A DNA stretch of 64,000 bases from Nematostella vectensis (lineage: Eukaryota > Cnidaria > Anthozoa > Actiniaria > Edwardsiidae). Location: NCBI RefSeq assembly GCF_932526225.1, contig NC_064037.1, positions 3,191,203 to 3,255,202 on the forward strand, in the 5' to 3' direction. The notes beneath the pieces were generated by a model. The model had not been told where the DNA came from. It ran no database searches and worked only from the letters and a program-made list of their open reading frames with translations. The position numbers and the translations under genes are program-made. Positions 45,801-57,205 of the stretch are shown here, one piece after another; positions within the stretch are counted from its first letter, which is position 1; the number at the start of each line of letters is the position of its first letter.

Positions 45801-48800
45801 TATAGGAATATCTGCGGTTTGCAAGAGAGCGCCGTCACATGATGTACAGCAGAGAAAACCAGTTGCTCCATGAGTTCCACTTCTGGGGTGAACCTGTTCC
45901 ACGCACAGAGCCACACATTTATGAACTACGCACTTACCACCTCAAGGTACATACAGTATATATAACCTGCTTACACAGATTCACACATGAACAACAGACC
46001 ACTTTGAGGCAACCTGTTCCAGTCTGTCTTGATTAGGTGTACATATACATTGCCTTCCTAAAAATTATATTATGCTTCTTTTTTTTTTGTTTTGCCAGTG
46101 GCAAAATCCTTTTCCCTGCATATTGTTAGCATGCTTTTTTATATTGTGATTTTTTTTTGTGGTTTGCTTTTAGCCTGGAACCCTTATAGAATGGGGAAAC
46201 AACTGGTGAGTCATTTTATGATTTTACAGATAATCACGTGGTTATTGTAATAAATGGGGGGATATGTGGCTCGAAGTGTATCCATCTACCAAGCCAATAG
46301 GATCACCCATACCCTTGACTTAATTTTGATGCAGCTTTAATTTTTTTATATTGACTGAGTCATGCCATTAACCTTAGGTTGTAAGTGATGTCCTCCGCGG
46401 CCGTGCCATTAACCTTAGGTTGTTGTGTCCTCAGGGGCCGTGCCATTAACCTTAGGTTGTTGTGTTCTCAGGGGCCGTGCCATTAACCTTAGGTTGTTGT
46501 GTCCTTAGGGGCCGTGCCATTAACCTTAGGTTGTTGTGTCCTCAGGGGCCGTGCCATTAACCTTAGGTTGTTGTGTCCTTAGGGGCCGTGCCATTAACCT
46601 TAGGTTGTTGTGTCCTCAGGGACCGTGCTGTTAACCTTAGGTTTTTGTGTCCTTAGGGGCCGTGCCATTAACCTTAGGTTGTTGTGTCCTCAGGGGCCGT
46701 GCCATTAACCTTAGGTTGTTGTGTCCTCAGGGGCCGTGCCATTAACCTTAGGTTGTTGTGTCCTTAGGGGCCGTGCCATTAACCTTAGGTTGTTGTGTCC
46801 TCAGGGACCGTGCCGTTAACCTTAGGTTGTTGTGTCCTTAGGGGCCGTGCCATTAACCTTAGGTTGTTGTGTCCTCAGGGGCCGTGCCATTAACCTTAGG
46901 TTGTTGTGTTCTCAGGGGCCGTGCCATTAACCTTAGGTTGTTGTGTCCTCAGGGGCCATGCCATTAACCTTAGGTTGTTGTGTCCTCAGGGGCCGTGCCA
47001 TTAACCTTAGGTTGTTGTGTCCTAAGGGGCCATGCCATTAACCTTAGGTTGTTGTGTTCTCAGGGGCCGTGCCATTAACCTTAGGTTGTTGTGTCTTAGG
47101 GGCCGTGCCATTAACCTTAGGTTGTTGTGTCTTAGGGGCCGTGCCATTAACCTTAGGTTGTTGTGTCTTAGGGGCCGTGCCATTAACCTTAGGTTGTTGT
47201 GTCTTAGGGGCCGTGCCATTAACCTTAGGTTGTTGTGTCTTAGGGGCCGTGCCATTAACCTTAGGTTGTTGTGTCTTAGGGGCTGTGCCATTCACTGTAG
47301 GGGTTGTGGTGTCCTTAGGGGCCGTGCCATTAACCTTAGGTTGTTGTGTTCTCAGGGGCCGTGCCATTAACCTTAGGTTGTTGTGTCTTAGGGGCCGTGC
47401 CATTAACCTTAGGTTGTTGTGTCTTAGGGGCCGTGCCATTAACCTTAGGTTGTTGTGTCTTAGGGGCTGTGCCATTCACTGTAGGGGTTGTGGTGTCCTT
47501 AGGGGCCATGCCATTAACCTTAGGTTGTTGTGTCCTCAGGGACCGTGCCATTAACCTTAGGTTGTTTTGTCCTCAGGGGCCGTGCCATTAACCTTAGGTT
47601 GTTGTGTCCTCAGGGGCTGTGCCATTAACCTTAGGTTGTTGTGTCCTCAGGGGCCGTGCCATTAACCTTAGGTTGTTGTGTCCTCAGGGGCCGTGCCATT
47701 AACCTTAGGTTGTTGTGTCCTCAGGGGCCATGCCATTAACCTTAGGTTGTTGTGTCCTCAGGGGCCGTGCCATTAACCTTAGGTTGTTGTGTCCTCAGGA
47801 GCCGTGCCATTAACCTTAGGTTGTTGTGTCCTCAGGGACCGTGCCATTGACCTTAGGTTGTTGTGTCCTAAGGGGCCATGCCATTAACATTAGGTTGTTG
47901 TGTTCTCAGGGGCCGTGCCATTAACCTTATGTTGTTGTTGCCTCAGGGGCCGTGCCATTAACCTTAGGTTGTTGTGTCCTCAGGGACCGTGCCATTAACC
48001 TTAGGTTGTTGTGTCCTCAGGGGCCGTGCCATTAACCTTAGGTTGTTGTGTCCTCAGGGACTGTGCCATTGACCTTAGGTTGTTGTGTCCTAAGGGGCCA
48101 TGCCATTAACCTTAGGTTGTTGTGTTCTCAGGGGCCGTGCCATTAAACTTCGCCAAGAGGAAGATGAGGCAGTTGGCGGATTCTTTTCACAAATTGGGGA
48201 ATTGTACATGGTGCACCATATATGGGGTTAGTGAAACCTTTCCATGACCTTTATTCAGGCACCCTTAGATCCTTACTGAGGTTATATTTGTGTTTGTTCT
48301 CAGCTTACAAGGATCTTGTGAAGCGCAAAGAGATTCGCCAAAACCTTTGGAACAATCCTGGGTGGGATGACTGCGTTGGTAACACTGGTACATATTAACA
48401 ATATCTTAATAATTCCAACATTCATCTGTTGGTAACACTGGTACATATTAACAAATCTTTATAATTCCAACATTCATCTGTTGGTAACACTGGTACATAT
48501 TAACAATATCTTAATAATTCCAACATTCATCTGTTGGTAACACTGGTACATATTAACAATATCTTTATAATTCCAACATTCATCTGTTGGTAACACTGGT
48601 ACATTAGCAATATCTTAATAATTCCAACATTCATCTGTTGGTAACACTGGTACATATTAACAATATCTTAATAATTCCAACATTTATTTTGTCGTTATCT
48701 ATTTATCTTGTTGGTAACACTGGTACATTAACAATATCTCAATAATTCCAACATTCATTTTTGTCGTTATCTATTTATCTTGTTGTTAAGAACTTTGTTC

Positions 48801-48891
48801 AACTGATTTCTACCTCATATTTTCAGTGCCTCTGATTCGCCGCATGGAATCTTGGGTAATGGTTCCTCTACCCTACTCACCTTCCAAGTGA
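42799..48891 (+). CDS. NIPSNAP: NIPSNAP family mitochondrial protein
   Basis: Nine exons: 42799-43012, 43924-43969, 44341-44435, 44641-44711, 45806-45946, 46174-46205, 48132-48226, 48304-48378, 48827-48891; 277 aa (vertebrate NIPSNAP1/2 about 284). The N-terminus is Arg/Ser-rich and acid-free, a likely mitochondrial presequence. The conserved core is clear: [50 protein letters not shown] and a C-terminal [15 protein letters not shown]. Mammalian NIPSNAP1/2 are matrix proteins that accumulate outside depolarised mitochondria and recruit autophagy factors; conservation of that role is inferred. Exon 6 is a 32-nt microexon. Intron 4 holds an 867-bp transposon, intron 6 a long array copying the exon 7 acceptor, and intron 8 an array copying the exon 8 donor. 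Confidence 0.95.
44862..45728. mobile_element. Non-autonomous transposon, 867 bp, CAGGG...CCCTG ends
   Basis: Terminal inverted repeats of about 22-25 bp (CAGGGCTTCtGGAATTATG at the left, reverse complement of cataatccaggaagccctg at the right) are flanked by a 6-bp direct repeat TATTTA (44856-44861, 45729-45734). Subterminal attatgcg motifs occur in both orientations near the ends. There is no transposase frame. CAGGG ends recall hAT elements, but their target duplication is usually 8 bp, so the family is uncertain. Located in NIPSNAP intron 4. Confidence 0.85.
46360..48150. repeat. 36/37-bp minisatellite copying the NIPSNAP exon 7 acceptor, about 48 units
   Basis: Units carry ttgtgtcctcag|gggccgtgccattaa and then ccttaggttg. 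The real acceptor and exon 7 start are tgttctcag|gggccgtgccattaaact, identical over about 15 exon bases. So intron 6 consists largely of repeated acceptor-plus-exon-start copies. Higher-order variants exist (a 36-bp form with tcttag; a form with tgtaggggttgtgg). Confidence 0.97.
48368..48790. repeat. About 53-bp array copying the NIPSNAP exon 8 donor, about 7 units
   Basis: Exon 8 ends gcgttg|gtaacactggtacatatt and each following unit has ctgttg|gtaacactggtac. Small deletions separate the units. The array runs to about 40 bp before the exon 9 acceptor region. Confidence 0.93.
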
Positions 48892-49685
48892 TTCCCTAAG
48901 AGCATCATGGGAATTCTGTATATAGTTCAGAGCTTAGCTTCTAGCTAAGATCACACGATAAACCAGTGAAAGACGGGAAATGAATGATGTTTATTGTGAG
49001 AAAGGTCTCACCAATTATTATACTATCAATACCGAACTATCAGTAGATGCTCACAGTGACAATCGCATGTTATGGCTTAGCTATCTAACAACAACATCTA
49101 ACTTGCTCACACATACTTCTGCCATAGTTTAGTTATGCATATTTCTTTAGGGGTGTTTTATTGTTTGGCTGATTTGGGAAACACACGCTTATAACACTTC
49201 ATTTACTCCCTTGTTTAGCGGATTGTTGCGCATTTTACACCGATAAACTACTCTTATGATTCTTATGTCCATTTTTAAAATGAACCTTGCAAAAAGGCAA
49301 AGTCGATTCTTCGGTGTTTTAGTCCGGTTACGACCGTGCATTCTGCAGGTGTTAGATGATAGCAGTGTCTATTTGTGTAGATGAAAGCAGTGTCTATTTG
49401 TGCATCTATTCTGACCCGAAAAAAAAACATTAAGAGTTGCCCAGAGAGACTGATTGTAATGTTTTTTTTATTAAAAATATAACGTATTTCCGGTGTGTAA
49501 TGGTACAAAAATCGAAACTCATTTGCAATATTCTCAGGGATGGATCATGCAGTTTAGAGACTCTTCTATACAACATATGGCGGGAGGTAAATTTTTGGAT
49601 TTTAGCTCCCATTTATTTCTAAAATTTCATTCGGAAGGCGGAGTGGTTTCCGCCCCCTAGATCCGCCTCTGAATCCTCCCTCAGT
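48892..49685. other. Convergent intergenic region, NIPSNAP and collagen/Ig gene
   Basis: It should hold the 3' UTRs of both genes. A short tandem duplication (gcagtgtctatttgtg twice, 49360-49400) and a transposon-edge-like gatccgcctctgaatcc (49661-49677) are visible. I see no gene. Confidence 0.5.
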
Positions 49686-52600
49686 TTAATCCATAGTACA
49701 ATATCTGATGTCACAACCCGCAGTTGGGCTAAGTCGGTATACATAAAACTTTCCACAATTCCGCACAAGCGCTGGAACCTTGTGGTAACAGCAGTCGTTG
49801 GCATAGTCCCCAAAACACACGTGTGTCATCACACAACCGTCTTCTTTTCGCGGGTGCTGACCGTACAGCCAGCCGGGAAATTTGGCGTTACAGCTGCCAG
49901 GGGCCTGGCACGACGTGGGCATTTTCGTGCCAGCATCCCCGGATATTCGGTACCAGCCCTCCGCGAGGTTTGCGTCACAGGAGCCCAGCATCTTAGAGCT
50001 GTGGACTTGGCGATCTCCGTCGTGGAGGAGGTTGTAGTGATGACATTCATACGCAACCTCCCCGACATCATAACCTGGGGAATTTAGACGGGAATCGCAC
50101 AAGTTTTAGTTTAGCAACAAAGTAAGCCTGGGGAAGTCACGAGAGTTTTAGCTAAACGACAACATAACCTGTGTAGTTCAGCCTTCATCATATTACAATG
50201 TTCGTTCAGCTGTTGTATAAAGAAGAAGAATTTCGAGTGTTTCTGAATAGTACTTTAATGACCTTCCATTGTGGATACCCAGACAGAACGCCTTGGGTAG
50301 ACTGTAAAGTTGGTAGCCGATCAAATAATCAATGGGTCAACGAGCTAGACTTACATATGAAACGAGTCCCACTCCATGGCTTACATATGGGATGGGTCCC
50401 ACTCCATGACTCACATAAGGGATGGGTCCTATTCCTTGACTTACATATTGGATGGGTCCCACTCCATGACTTACATATGGGATGGGTCCCACTCCATGAC
50501 TTACATATGGGATGGGTCCCACTCCATGACTTACATATGGGATGGGTCCCACTTCATGACTTACATATGGGATGGGTCCTACTCCAAGACTTACATATGG
50601 GATGGGTCCCACACCATGACTTACATATGGGATGGGTCCTACTCCATGACTTACATATGGAATGGGTCCCACTCCATGACTTACATATGGGATGGGTCCC
50701 ACTCCATGACTTACATATGGGATGGGTCCTACTCCATGACTTACATATGGAATGGGTCCCACTCCATGACTTACATATGGGATGGGTCCCACTCCATGAC
50801 TTACATATGGGATGGGTCCCACTCCATGACTTACATATGGGATGGGTCCTACTCCATGACTTACATATGGGATAAGTCCCACTCCATGGCTTACATATGG
50901 GATGGGTCCCACTCCATGACTTACATATGGGATGGGTCCCACTCCAAGACTTACATATGGGATAAGTCCCACTCCATGACTTACATATGGGATGGGTCCC
51001 ACTCCAAGACTTACATATGGAATGGGTCCCACTCCATGACTTACATATGGGATGGGTCCCACTCCAAGACTTACATATGGAATGGGTCCCACTCCATGAC
51101 TTACATATGGGATGGGTCCCACTCCATGACTTACATATGGGATGGGTCCCACTCCATGACTAACATATTGGATGGGTCCCACTCCATGACTTACATATGG
51201 GATGGGTCCCACTCCAAGACTTACATATGGGATGGGTCCCACTTCATGACTTACATATGGGATGGGTCCCACTTCATGACTTACATATGGGATGGGTCCC
51301 ACTCCAAGACTTACATATGGGATGGGTCCCACTCCATGACTTACATATGGGATGGGTCCCACTCCATTGACCATGCTCGGTACATATGCGCACAGCCGAG
51401 CCATAGAGCATACATCCGGGCTTGCACGAGTACGTCACAGCACTGCCCACATGATAATCGTTGCCGCTGACCATTCCATTGAACAGAGGCTCGGGTTCCT
51501 TGCACGCTGCCAGACCTGGACAAGTAGAAGATTGGAGAGGAATGAGGTTTCACGTGGAGAAACGGGATTAAACAAAAAGGAACGAGATCAAACAAGAAGG
51601 GACCAGATTACAGGAGAAGAAATAAGGAGCACACAAGAAGAAAATGGATTAGGAAAAGAAACTAGATTTTATGCAAGGAGGAGCACGAAAGACGAGAAGG
51701 AACTAAAGTACACGAGGAGACTGAACAATGATAGATTACACGATGAAAATTACACGACGAGAAACAAGATTGCACGATGAGAAACTGGATCAATCGAGAA
51801 GAAACTAGATTATATATTGAGGATCACGGGGACAATATTGAGAGATTATAACTTACAAGGAGAAACCAGATCAAACTCGTTTTGATATCGTGAACAAGAT
51901 TATTCCATGATGGTAATCTATTTTCTAGCGCATTACGTACTTAGCTGCGTGAAGTATCCGATCGGCTTCTCCAGAAACTTGGTTTTTGCGGCGCAAAAAT
52001 ATTTGCCCTGGTCAGCTGATGATGGACGTTGGATCGTGTAGACAGCGGTGAACTCGTCCTCATCCTTCAAGATCTTGGTTGGCAAGGCAACGTCATCTTT
52101 GTACCACGTGAGCGTTGGTGAAGGAGTGCCTTTGGCTGTACAGTTTAGGATGATCGGTGTGTTCACGTTTTTGATTTTGAGTGTGGCAGGGGCAACCTTA
52201 AGGAATTTGACAGCACCTGGAGAAATTAAGAAAGCAAAAAGACACAGACGTAATAAACCACGTGCCTTCGAATAATGCGCGTTCCATCGTTGAAAATGAA
52301 AGAAGTCTAGACACATCTGGGATAGTAGTTATTGGACTTACTAAACCTTTCCACAGTAACGTCTATTGCAGCAATGACGGAGCCCATAGGGCTGCTCGCG
52401 CGACAGATATACAGTCCCTCATCTTCCTGGGTAAAACATGTAGTAGATATGAACGTAAGCTTACATGGAGATTGAACAAATGGTTTGCAGTACATTTACA
52501 GTATCTAGTCATCTCGGTTGAAGCGTACAGTACTCAATCATGGCCTACGCGGCTTAGGGAGAAAAGGTTGGCTTTCTCCTGTAATCATCAAGATAGTGCT

Positions 52601-55600
52601 TGGTTCTCTTGAACTATTTGCTTACCTTGTTGGGGTCGTTCAGATATAACACGCCCTGCACGACCTTGTGCCTTTCCTCCGACAACTTCTTGTCCCTAGT
52701 CCTTCTCCACGTCACCACAGGCTCCGGGTAGCCCTCAACCTTGCACTCCAGCTTGGTGGACGTGCTCTGGAACGCTGTCACTTTGCTCGGAGGTTTCTCT
52801 ATGAACTTGGGTTTCGCTAAGAAAATACAAGTATGTAAAGGGCTGTCACTAAAACTTAATATAGACTACCCCCTCAGGGAAAACAAGAATATTTCGAGTA
52901 TATTTCAATTTCCATTATCGCGTGTAAAAATTTAAAATTTATTCAAATAAGGTTGCACTCAAGAATCCATGTGTCGTTACCCGCGGTGGTCTATTGACAG
53001 CATAAAAAACTCCCAAGCGCTAACCTCTCACTTATTTGAAACCTGCGGTGGTCTATAGACTCCCAAGCGCTAACCTCTCACTGATTTGAAACCCGCGGTT
53101 GTCTATAGACTCCCAAGCGCTAACCTCTTACTGATTTGGAACCCGCGGTGGTCTATAGACTCCCAAGCGCTAATCTCTCACTTAATTGAAACCCGCGGTG
53201 GTCTATAGACTCCCAAGCGCTAACCTCTCACTGATTTGAAACCCACGGTGGTCTATAGACTCCCAAGCGCTGACCTCTTACTGATTTGAAACCCGCGGTG
53301 GTCTATAGACTCCCAAGCGCTAGCCACTCACTGATTTGAAACCCGCGGTGGTCTATAGACTCCCAAGCGCTAACCTCTAACTGATTTGAAACCGGGACCT
53401 ATGACTTAAAAGCGACGTACATAGCTTGACATTAAGGAGCAGCTTTTATCTGTTTAATAACCAGGTCCTCTAGGGGAGTCGATTAAATCCTGTTAACACA
53501 GCCCTTTCAAAGCAACAGTATAATTGAGAATGACAATTACATCAATATGGCAACCATTGCCAATCTCCTCTCTCTTCTCCCCCAGTGAGCGCCAAACTTA
53601 CTTGCGACTATGATATCCGTGGCAGCCCTCGCCGGGCCCCTCCCCCCTTCTCTCCCAGTGAGCGTCAATATCTTACCTGCGACTATGATATCTGTGGCAG
53701 CCCTCGCCGAAACCCTTCCCCCTTCTCCCCCAGTGAGCGCCAATATCTTACCTGCGACTATGATATCCGTGGCATGCCTCGCCGAACCCCTCCCCCCTTC
53801 TCCCCCCAGTGAGCGCCAAACTTACTTGCGACTATGATATCCGTGGCATGCCTCGCCGAACCCCTTCTCCCCCCAGTGAGCGCCAAACTTACTTGCGACT
53901 ATGATATCCGTGGCAGCCCTTGCCGAACCCATTGCGTTTTTTGCATTGAACACCCAGGTCCCCGAGTCCTCGGGCTGTGCTTTGCTAAAGCCGAGGGTGC
54001 TGCTAAAAATAGCCTCTCGGGACCCCTCCTTAGTCCAATACGTGTCGGGGACGGGGAAACCGCTGGCTTTTGCAGTGAAAGTAAATGGGCTCCCAGCCTT
54101 AAGGGTTATTTTGGGTGGTGGTTTTACTGTGATATTTGGCGCCACTGAAAAAGGAAGGAAAAACATGAAAAAGGAAAGCATTCCTGAGCGAAAACACAGA
54201 TATCCCGCTCGTTCAGAATATACTATTCTTAGTGGGGTCTAGGAGATGACTTGGAAAATTTGGTTCGCTTTGTTCGTGCTTTTACAATATTCCAGTCCAT
54301 TTACAAAACACATAGCATTGTTATCGTTGTTGCTTTGCAAGATTCGCTGCGTAAAATCGGGTTCTTCCGAAAAACGGTAAGTCAACTCTAGAGATTTTCA
54401 AGTAAACTATAAAACTGTTGTAATCAGACTTACTTACCAAACCCTTGCGGCAAGGCTGCTCCGCCTCCCTTACCGCTACCCGTGTCTGTACCTACTCCCG
54501 AGACATCTACGCCCCCTTCAGCAGAGCCTGCGCCTGCAACACCTATCCCAAAGCCATTCCCTCCCACGCTTCCGACGAAGCGTCCCCCAGTCACAGGCAC
54601 CCAGCGGCCGTCCTTCATCATGACAGCCGATGTACCAGGGAGTCCCCTAGGTCCCGTATGCCCGCGAGCTCCACGGTACCCTCTCAATCCTCTTGGACCT
54701 CGAGGACCCGGGGAACCGACGATGGCTATTACTTGAGTCCGCCCTGCTTCGGCCTTTCCGGTGGCGACTGTAAAAACGAAAGAGTATTTTACAACATTTC
54801 TCAGGCCTTTTTTCGCCCTGTCCGGTGGCTTATCCGATAAAAGGATTCTCCTCCCATTCCATCAAAACAGGAACAACCGAGGCCTGAAAAATGTTGTAAT
54901 CTGTAGGGTGAGGGGATATTTCCAATCATATACCTTCAATGAAGCTGGCCTCTGCTTGTCCCCTCATCGGCTTTAATGGTAGGGTGTATAAAGGGTGGGT
55001 GGGGTGGGGAAAGCATATACTCACCCACTCCTTTCTTCAGCCGTTCCGTGAGCTTTTTGTCTATAAAAGACTCCATTGACGCCGCGTCAGTGATTTTTGT
55101 GCCCTCGAAGATTCTTTCTGTTAAATCAGGTGCAAACAAGTAGTGTGTAGTGTACGGTTTAGAGACTGAAGAGGGCTGAAAATGTTTACAGAATGTTTGT
55201 ATGCATTTTTGTCTTTTTTTTTTTTTTGCATCGGTTAGCGTCGCCAAAATAAATTTATATTAGAACATGGGCACTTTTGGACCTTTTCATGATCGCCCAA
55301 GACAAAGGGTAGTCGACTCGACTCGAGATGCAGACTGAGGGTCCTTCACACCTAGTGAGAGTGTGCGAGGGATGGAGAAAAGTAAAAACAATTCGCGAAG
55401 GCCGTATGTACAACTGAGAGTGGAGAGACTTGAAGTGAAAAATAACATAAAAGCACTGCGATTTGCGGACCGACTTACCCATTTTCTGATCCACATAAGC
55501 ATTGATGTAGCGTCTTGTGGCCAGCGGTAGTTGACGACCGTCTGTATAGAGCAAGCATTTACTAAATGGGCTAGCATGTCCCAAGAGACCATGGGAACAC

Positions 55601-57205
55601 ACGAGGTAAATCCCGGCTACAAATATCTCTTATATTATAGCTTTTATTAGAAACCTTACTCACTTATCAGAGTTGTGCTCCCCTTGTCCACGGTAACCCC
55701 TGGAAACGATGGAAAAGCTGCAAGTTTTAGATGACTAGGGCTACAGATTTTACACAATTTTTTTCTTGGGGGGGAGGGGGGTTGTAGGTAACACAATTGA
55801 AGCACTATAGTACTGACTTACATTGCTTGTACTCCACTTCTTACCAAGATCGACGGATCCGTTGATTGTTTTGATTCCTCCAGCGTCAATACTGATATTC
55901 TTTCCGTCAGCTGTCACAGAATGATAAAGGCTATAAGCGTCTTTTCGTATCTGCATAGGGATGTGTTTGACTGCTCTTGGGCCCTTTGTTTTATTCTGCT
56001 TGAACTAACTGATGCTCACTCCATTCGTGTGTGTACTATATAAACTATACTAAATGGAATAAACATACAGACATAAATTGTCTTATGTAAAAGACACAAG
56101 TATTGTGTAGCTTCACTGGGTATAATTGTGAAATGTTTGATCTTCTAAGATGGCTATACGAGTCTTTTACTGCATGGTAGCTAAACTACCCTAGCCTCGT
56201 CCCCAGGCTACTCCCTTTCTGTCAGCTCCATGATGCTTTGCGCGCACTCACACTTTCCAATATGGCGGACGCTTCAGAGCAGAAAGGGCCAGTGACGTCA
56301 TAGCCATGTAGAGCGTGATAGGCCCGCCGAGAAGCACAGGGACGAGGCTACAACTACCCTACACCATGGCGAAAGGGCTTAGAAGAGATGGTAGTTGGTC
56401 CGGTATTTTACATTATTGGTTATCTCATATTTTACAAAATATTTCTACCTGTAACGCAGATTATCCCAGATGGTCCCTGTTGAATAAAACAATAACAAGC
56501 AGTAACAAAAATGCCAATACGGTAAAATGACATATAGACCACATGATAGTGCAAACGTCGGTGTTTCAATTTACTGGTTATTGTTATACCAATGGCGATG
56601 CCATTTGGTTTGAATCTGGAGGGACAAGCTATTTTCATTTTAAAGTGGGGCCCCATATAACGGACATCAAATTAGCAGCCAGGCAAGTAGCCAGGGGGGG
56701 GATGGAAGGGGGCTCACAGTCCACTATTTGCTGGTTTAGGGGGAGGAGGTGCGCTTGAGGTTACAGAGGCTTTCTCGCTCTAGTTTTTAGAGGATAAAGC
56801 GGGATAGAATACCTTGATTATCCGCTTGCACTTGGTTGTCAGTGGAACAGGGAGGATATTCGTCACGTCACTGAAGTTTACAGAAACGCGTCGTGGCTGT
56901 CCCATGTCTCCCTGTGGGATCCTTCTCGGGTCACCTCCATCCACCGGATAACCCCCTGGAGTGCGTTTTATGTTATATCGCCTTGGCACGGCAGCGCGAG
57001 GGACGCGCGAAAAGACGCGAGAAGGATCGATATATTCGCGACCCTTTGCGGTCTCCATTTGTATACGTAATTGTATGATGTCTTGGTTCAATACGTGCGT
57101 AGTGTACGAAACAAATACAATAGATGCCACTAGCATCGCAAAGTTCAGAAGGCTTAGTACCAAATGCCAGTTTGTAGGTTTGAGAGAAGGTTTTTGCTTG
57201 TCCAT
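49686..57205 (-). CDS. Type II transmembrane protein with collagen, three Ig, sushi and D8C domains
   Basis: Twelve exons: 57205-56813, 55950-55845, 55699-55664, 55541-55479, 55117-55025, 54767-54438, 54144-53893, 52816-52626, 52426-52342, 52216-51941, 51515-51345, 50074-49686; 794 aa, all phases agree. A cytoplasmic N-terminus is followed by a signal anchor (about 15-36, LVLSLLNFAMLVASIVFVSY) and no cleavable signal. A basic stretch with possible proprotein-convertase sites (VPRAAVPRR, NIKR) comes next, then a short Gly-X-Y run of nine or so triplets (GSPGPRGPRGLRGYRG onwards), a glycine-rich linker, and three Ig-like domains. A sushi domain ends in GQWSGTHPIC, its last Cys codon split by an intron. 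The C-terminal cysteine-rich domain (WYRISGDAGTKMP; FYVYRL; CDIRYC) matches the D8C module of uromodulin/GP2/OIT3. The plan recalls gliomedin/colmedin-type membrane collagens, but with D8C in place of olfactomedin. Probable cell-surface or matrix adhesion role, inferred. Confidence 0.85.
50345..51368. repeat. 30-bp minisatellite copying the sushi exon donor, about 34 units
   Basis: On the minus strand the sushi exon ends ggacccatcccatat|gtaagt and every unit repeats tggagtgggacccatcccat plus atgtaagtca. The exon-most copy (donor at 51344-51343) is the one that joins in phase with the D8C exon, but all others are equally good donors. As the unit is 30 bp, long frames exist on both strands and are artefacts. 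Confidence 0.96.
52985..53395. repeat. 50-bp minisatellite, about 8 units
   Basis: Units contain ctatagactcccaagcgcta, acctctcactgatttgaaac and ccgcggtggt. It lies in the intron between the first and second Ig exons of the collagen/Ig gene and does not include a splice junction. Confidence 0.95.
53575..53910. repeat. About 65-75-bp array copying the Ig1 exon donor, 5 units
   Basis: On the minus strand each unit has gatatcatagtcgca followed by a donor (a|gtaagt or g|gtaaga). The exon-proximal copy (53893/53892) is the genuine exon end, ATDIIVA. Four further copies lie downstream in the intron, each with the coding-like end of the exon (about 25-30 bp) plus intron start (ttggcgctcactggg). Confidence 0.93.

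Noticed and set aside
47022..47591. Open frames over the NIPSNAP intron 6 array
   Set aside because: The 36-bp variant units lack stops; no domain, start context or independent support.
50345..51368. CRISPR-like regular repeats
   Set aside because: Units are head to tail without unique spacers, and the context is a eukaryotic gene; the same holds for the other arrays.
50337..51470. Open frames of 355 and 364 codons on opposite strands
   Set aside because: By-products of the 30-bp array; only the sushi exon at 51345-51515 is supported.
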